Shown here one piece after another: positions 56,001 through 62,000 of a DNA stretch of 64,000 nucleotides. The stretch is taken from NCBI GenBank assembly GCA_030248215.1, contig JASANG010003185.1, positions 1 through 64,000 on the forward strand. The letters are read 5' to 3'. Every line of letters starts with the position of its first letter. The first letter of the stretch is position 1. The position numbers and the translations under genes were made by a program. The notes beneath the pieces are model-generated. The model made no database searches, was not told the origin of the DNA, and saw only the letters and a program-made list of their open reading frames with translations. Source of the DNA: Enoplolaimus lenunculus (Eukaryota > Nematoda > Enoplea > Enoplida > Thoracostomopsidae).

Positions 56001-59000
56001 CTTGCAAGTTTTGTCCAAAATCCCGTTTGAAAAACTTGCAGCTGCAAATAATTCTTTAAAAATCAACGCTACGAAATTTAGTTCCTAGGTGTGAATAACC
56101 ATGCAAGTTCAATGAATTTATTACATCTTCTTTCTCATTGGCTGATGAAAAAATGCAAATTATGCGTTCAGTTTGCAGCTGCAAGTTCCCGTAGTAAAAA
56201 CTTGCACGTTTAATAGGGCTTTAAGCTGATTTTCGCGCATATCATTTCATATAATAAAAAAATTCAACAAGATGAATTGAAGTGTGCTACGCTATTTTAC
56301 TACGTAAAATTGCCAAATATTGCACCACATTGACTGGTGTTTGTGAAATGCAATGATATTGTTATTGTGGCCCATGTCACTTTAAGAGGCGGCCAGGTTT
56401 CTGGTGGGTCTATAAAAGAGTAGGTTTAGATTCCAGATTACATTTTTTGCTTAGGATTAGGCTTAGGCTTGGGCGCAGGAACACATTTTTGCAACGCTTA
56501 GTCTTAGGCTTAGGCTTAGGAATACGCTAAATCTACTGTTATGCCCCTAAAAGTAACATTGGCTTAGGGCTAGGCTTAGGAATACGCTAAATCTACTGTT
56601 ACGCCCCTAAAAGTAACATTGGCTTAGGCTTAGGCTTAGGCTTAGGAATACGCTTAATCTACGGTTACACCCCTAAAAGTAACATTGACCGTTAAATGGC
56701 GTGATTTTCTTAATTTTGAGAAATTATTTATTCTTCCATACAGGCAAACGTTAGAGTCGGACGTGTGCCAGTTTGGGATCCAGATTCGTCGTACGTTACC
56801 TTATCGATTCAACCGGAAATATTTAGACAGTATTTCTGGATTGCCAATGGAGTAAGTAGACTCTAAATTTAAAACGTATCGAGGTATTGTACACTGCAAA
56901 AAATTGTGAGTCAAATTGACTCTCTCCGAAATAGGCATTTCGGGACTACGCAAGCTAAGTCAAATTCGACTCCGCCAGAGTCAAATTCGACTCACTGAGC
57001 GATTTATTGAGTCGAATTTGTCTCTGGTGGAGTCGGATTTTGACTCAGTTTGTGTAGTCTGGAAAAGCGTATTTCGGAGAGAGTCAATTTGACTCACCAT
57101 TTTTTACAGTGTAGTATTAATTATGGTTTAAATTGCACAATACACAAGTAAATTTAATTAATTTTTTCTATAGATGCTAATTTGTTAAATACTGCTCATA
57201 TTAGCTACAATAACCGTTTATAGTTGAATTGTAGGACCACAAGTTAAATCGATCTATAACTTAAGTTGATTTCAACCTTTCAGTCAAACCAGAGACTTGA
57301 CTTTGTCTGGCTTTCGTAAATTTTGCAGCCACTTGCGAGTTTGGAATTTGAGTTGAAAATATTTCAAACTACGAATCATTTGGCTTAAAAACAAAATTGA
57401 AATCTGTAACAAGCAAGAGTATAAAAACTCTATTGGAATTTGAAAACGTTGACTCAATATACATTACTTTACTTGTATAAATCAAATTAAGCATTGGCGG
57501 GCCCGTAGCCAACGGGGGGCCAGGGGACTCAGCGCTCCCTTGGAAAAATTTTAGCCAACCTTGAAAAATTTTCAACTTTGCTTGCAAGACATTAAAAACC
57601 TTTGAATGCCCCTCCTGAAAATTTTTTTAGCCCATAGGCAAGGTGAGTTGGCTACGGGCCTGAGCATTGGTTAAACTATAACTTTCACACACAAATACGA
57701 GACTAAAGTCTGCGAATGAAACAAACCGCTAAGTCTACTTTAATGTGTAGGTTTCTGATGTATTTTATAATAAAATTGGCCCATGTATAGAACAAGGCCG
57801 GAACAGTAGTATAAGCATATTCCTAAGCCTAAGCCTAAGCCTAAGCCTAAGCGTATGGATGAGCGTATTCCTAAGCCTAAGCCTACGCCTAAGTCTAAGC
57901 CTAAGCGCATGGATGAGTCCTATTCCTAAGCCTAAGCCTAAGCCTAAGCCTAAGCCTAAGCGTATGGATGAGCCTATTCGTAAGCCTAAGCAAAAAAAAT
58001 TAGTCTAAAGCTTAAACTGACGCTATTATAGCACCTCAGGAAATCGATCCGGCCCTGTTCTATAAATGGGAAATAAAATTTACGCAAAATGTTTTGGTTT
58101 TAATTAAATTTCCATCCATTTCGTGTATTATTTAATTTGGCTATTTTTAATGTTACAGTCCGGCTACATATACACACAGCGTCCAGTGCCATATTCACCG
58201 AAACAGCCTTTGTTTACATTTTTGGTTACGGCAGAAGATGACGGTGTGCCACCCCTTAAAGTATAATTATTCCATGGTCGAGTACAGGCCTGTAGCCAAC
58301 TCACCTTGCGAGGTGGGATGACATTTTTCAGGAGGAGTGTTCGATGATTTATAAGCAAGGTTGACAATTTTCTACGGGTGGCAAAAGTTTTTCAGTGGAG
58401 ACTAAGCCCCCTGGCCGCCATCTGGCGACAGGCCTGGTTAAGTAGAACTTGCTTTTTCATTCGGTTACGGAGATATATTTAATATTTTTAAGACAATTTA
58501 TTGGCGACACAGATTCAAATAAATGGTTTAAAACAGCCAAACCAGCAACCAATGACTCGTTAGCACCTTTAAAATAGCTAAACCAGCAACCAATGACTCG
58601 TTAGCACCTTTAAAACAGCTAAATCAGCAACCAATGACTCGTTAACACCTTTAAAACAGCCAAACCAGCAACCAATGACTCGTTAGCACCTTTAAAATAG
58701 CTAAACCAGCAACCAATGACTCGTTAGCACCTTTAAAACAGCTAAATCAGCAACCAATGACTCGTTAGCACCTTTAAAACAGCTAAATCAGCAACCAATG
58801 ACTCGTTAGCACCTTTAAAACAGCTAAATCAGCAACCAATGACTCGTTAGCACCTTTAAAACAGCCAAAACAGCAACCAATGACTCGTAAAGGCCAAACC
58901 AGCAACCAATGACTCGTTAGCACCTTTAAAACAGCCAAACCTGCAACCAATGACTCGTTAGCACCTTTAAAACAGCCAAACCAGCAACCAATGACTCGTT

Positions 59001-62000
59001 AGCACCTTTAAAACAGCCAAACCAGCAACCAATGACTCGTTAGCACCTTTAAAACAGCTAAATCAGCAACCAATGACTCGTTAGCACCTTTAAAACAGCT
59101 AAATCAGCAACCAATGACTCGTTAGCACGTTTAAAACAGCCAAAACAGCAACCAATGACTCGTAAAGGCCAAACCAGCAACTAATGACTCGTTAGCACCT
59201 TTAAAACAGCCAAACCTGCAACCAATGACTCGTTAGCACCTTTAAAACAGCTAAATCAGCAACCAATGACTCGTTAGCACCTTTAAAACAGCCAAACCAG
59301 CAACCAATGACTCGTTAGCACCTTTAAAACAGCCAAACCAGCAACCAATGACTCGTTAGCACCTTTAAAACAGCCAAACCAGCAACCAATGACTCGGTAG
59401 CTCCTTTAAAACAGCCAAACCAGCAACCAATGACTCGTTAGCACCTTTAAAACAGCTAAATCAGCAACCAATGACTCGTTAGCACCTTTAAAACAGCTAA
59501 ATCAGCAACCAATGACTCGTTAGCACCTTTAAAACAGCCAAAACAGCAACCAATGACTCGTAAAGGCCAAACCAGCAACCAATGACTCGTTAGCACCTTT
59601 AAAACAGCCAAACCAGCAACCAATGACTCGTTAGCACCTTTAAAACTAATTTTATTTCAATTTTTAAAAAATTTTATTTTTTCTTTTTTTATTTTTTTTC
59701 AAGAATCCATAGTTTTAGCCAAACCAGCAACCAATGACTCGTTAGCACCTTTAAAACAGCCAAACCAGCAACCAATGACTCGTTAGCTCCTTTAAAACAG
59801 CCAAACCAGCAACCAATGACTCGTTAGCACCTTTAAAACAGCCAAACCAGCAACCAATGACTCGTTAGCTCCTTTAAAACAGCCAAACCAGCAACCAATG
59901 ACTCGTTAGCACCTTTAAAACAGCCAAACCAGCAACCAATGACTCGTTAGCTCCTTTAAAACAGCCAGCCAGCAACCAATGACTCTTTAATAATTTCATT
60001 TAGTAAATGTGGGTAATTATATATTGTCGAATCACCTGGTTTGTCAGGTCGGTACACGTTCAATAGCGAAATTTCAGGCAATAACCGAGGTCACAGTAGA
60101 TGTTGCGGATATAAACGATCATGCTCCAGTGTTTCTGCAGCAAGAATATATTGGTTTAGTTTCTCCTGATGCCAAAAAAGGCGATAATATTTTGCTGGTA
60201 AGTAATACCAAGAGTGTATAATGACAAGAGTGTGCCACTCTTGAGGTCCCGTATGGGACAAAATGTACCACAGGGTGTTGCGTTTTCGTCCGAACCCTTT
60301 TTGTTCAGAGGGTGCATTGCAATCACATGATTACCCGTAAATTAAACAGTCATACTCCCGCTCTAAATAAAGGGGGTAAGGCAAAACCGCAACGCGTGCC
60401 AGGTACATTCCTTTCCACCCAGAATGTGCCCAGTTGCACACTCTTGTTAAATAGCGACTATCCACTCTTGGTATACATATGCTTAAATTAGGTTTTTTTG
60501 CTAAACGTTAAATCCCCTCTAAATGTTTTGACATTTGGAATTCTGTGTAACAGGAGTACACCAAATATTTCTGTTCTGGAGGTCAAACTACGGAACGAAA
60601 TGAAATTATTTCTGAAATTTGGAAAAGTTGTTGTTTTACCTAATCATACCAAAATATATCCGTTCAATACATTATTATATTACATTTTGTAGCCAGAGAA
60701 AAGCCAATGTGAACTGGCTTTCACAACGACTTTGAAAAGATCATTTTTTGGCTACGAAATATTGACAATTTGACCTTACCATACAATTGCAATTTTATGC
60801 TTGTGTGACTTATGCGGTCGTTTCATTTCCAATTAAAGCCGTGCCTGCACCATTATCTCCGCAACTAGAAATTGTTGGTAAACGAGACAAGAATACAATG
60901 TATATATATTCAGGGTTCAACACGAATTCCTGTTTTGGCCGCAATTCCTGCAAAAATTCAATTCCTGTTTCTGTTCTTGTTCCTGCAATCAAACATGCAG
61001 GAATCGGAATTATTACGGCTTTGTGGCAAATCCTTCGTAATCATTTAAACATCGGAAACTTTGTCCTTGAAAAATTTTTTATGTCTTTGTTAGTGTTTTT
61101 GTACCTAGTTCAATTTTGTAACTAAATTGTTCCTGATGTGTTTTCGCAAAACTGAATGTTGAAATTACTGAAAATTCTTTTAAGATCTTATTGGCAAGTT
61201 TTCTAAAAAGTCCAACAGTAATTCAGCAATGAACATTGTTTCAAATTCCGGTTCTTGTTCCTGTTCCCGTTCATGCATAAAAATTCAATTCCTGTTCCTG
61301 TTCCGGGAAAACAAAAACGTCCATAACGGCGTCTCTCTAACCCATATTAAACGCTGATGTAAACATACGCACAATTTGTTTTAGGATGTGGCGGCAGTGG
61401 ACGAAGATAAAGGCCGTAACGCTGGACTGTTGTTTCGTATCGATGATACGTCGCCAGATGCCGGTTGTTTTGATATCAATCAAACGTCGGCTCAAGTCTA
61501 TTTGGCTTGTGACTTGGCGAAGCTGACTAAAACTCAGTATAGAATGAAGGTTAGTGAAATTGTTTATTTTTAAATTATTAGTAAATTACTTTTTCCTTAT
61601 TTAAATTTAAAAAACTGTTTGCTAGTAAACCTAGCGTTGGTGTTCTGTATTTGTGTTTATTTAAACTATTGCATGCTTGAGGGTATAGTGATTGTGGTTT
61701 TGCTGACGACCGCTGGTGGTGCCAGAAATTTGTGACGAAGATCTGAGCATTAGATAATAGTTGAAAATGCACGCGAGTGGGGTGTACGATAATCCAAAAG
61801 CAGTTTTTGGATTATATAATTGTTGGCCTATGCTACTTTAAGGGACGTCCAGGGTTCTGGTGGTGTCTATAAAAGAGTAGGTTTAGATTCTAGATTACAT
61901 TTTTTCTTGCTTAGGCTTAGGCTTAGGCTTAGGTTTAAGCTTAAGCTTAAGCTTAGGAACACATTTTAGGCTTTTGCTTAGGAACACATTTTTGCAACGC

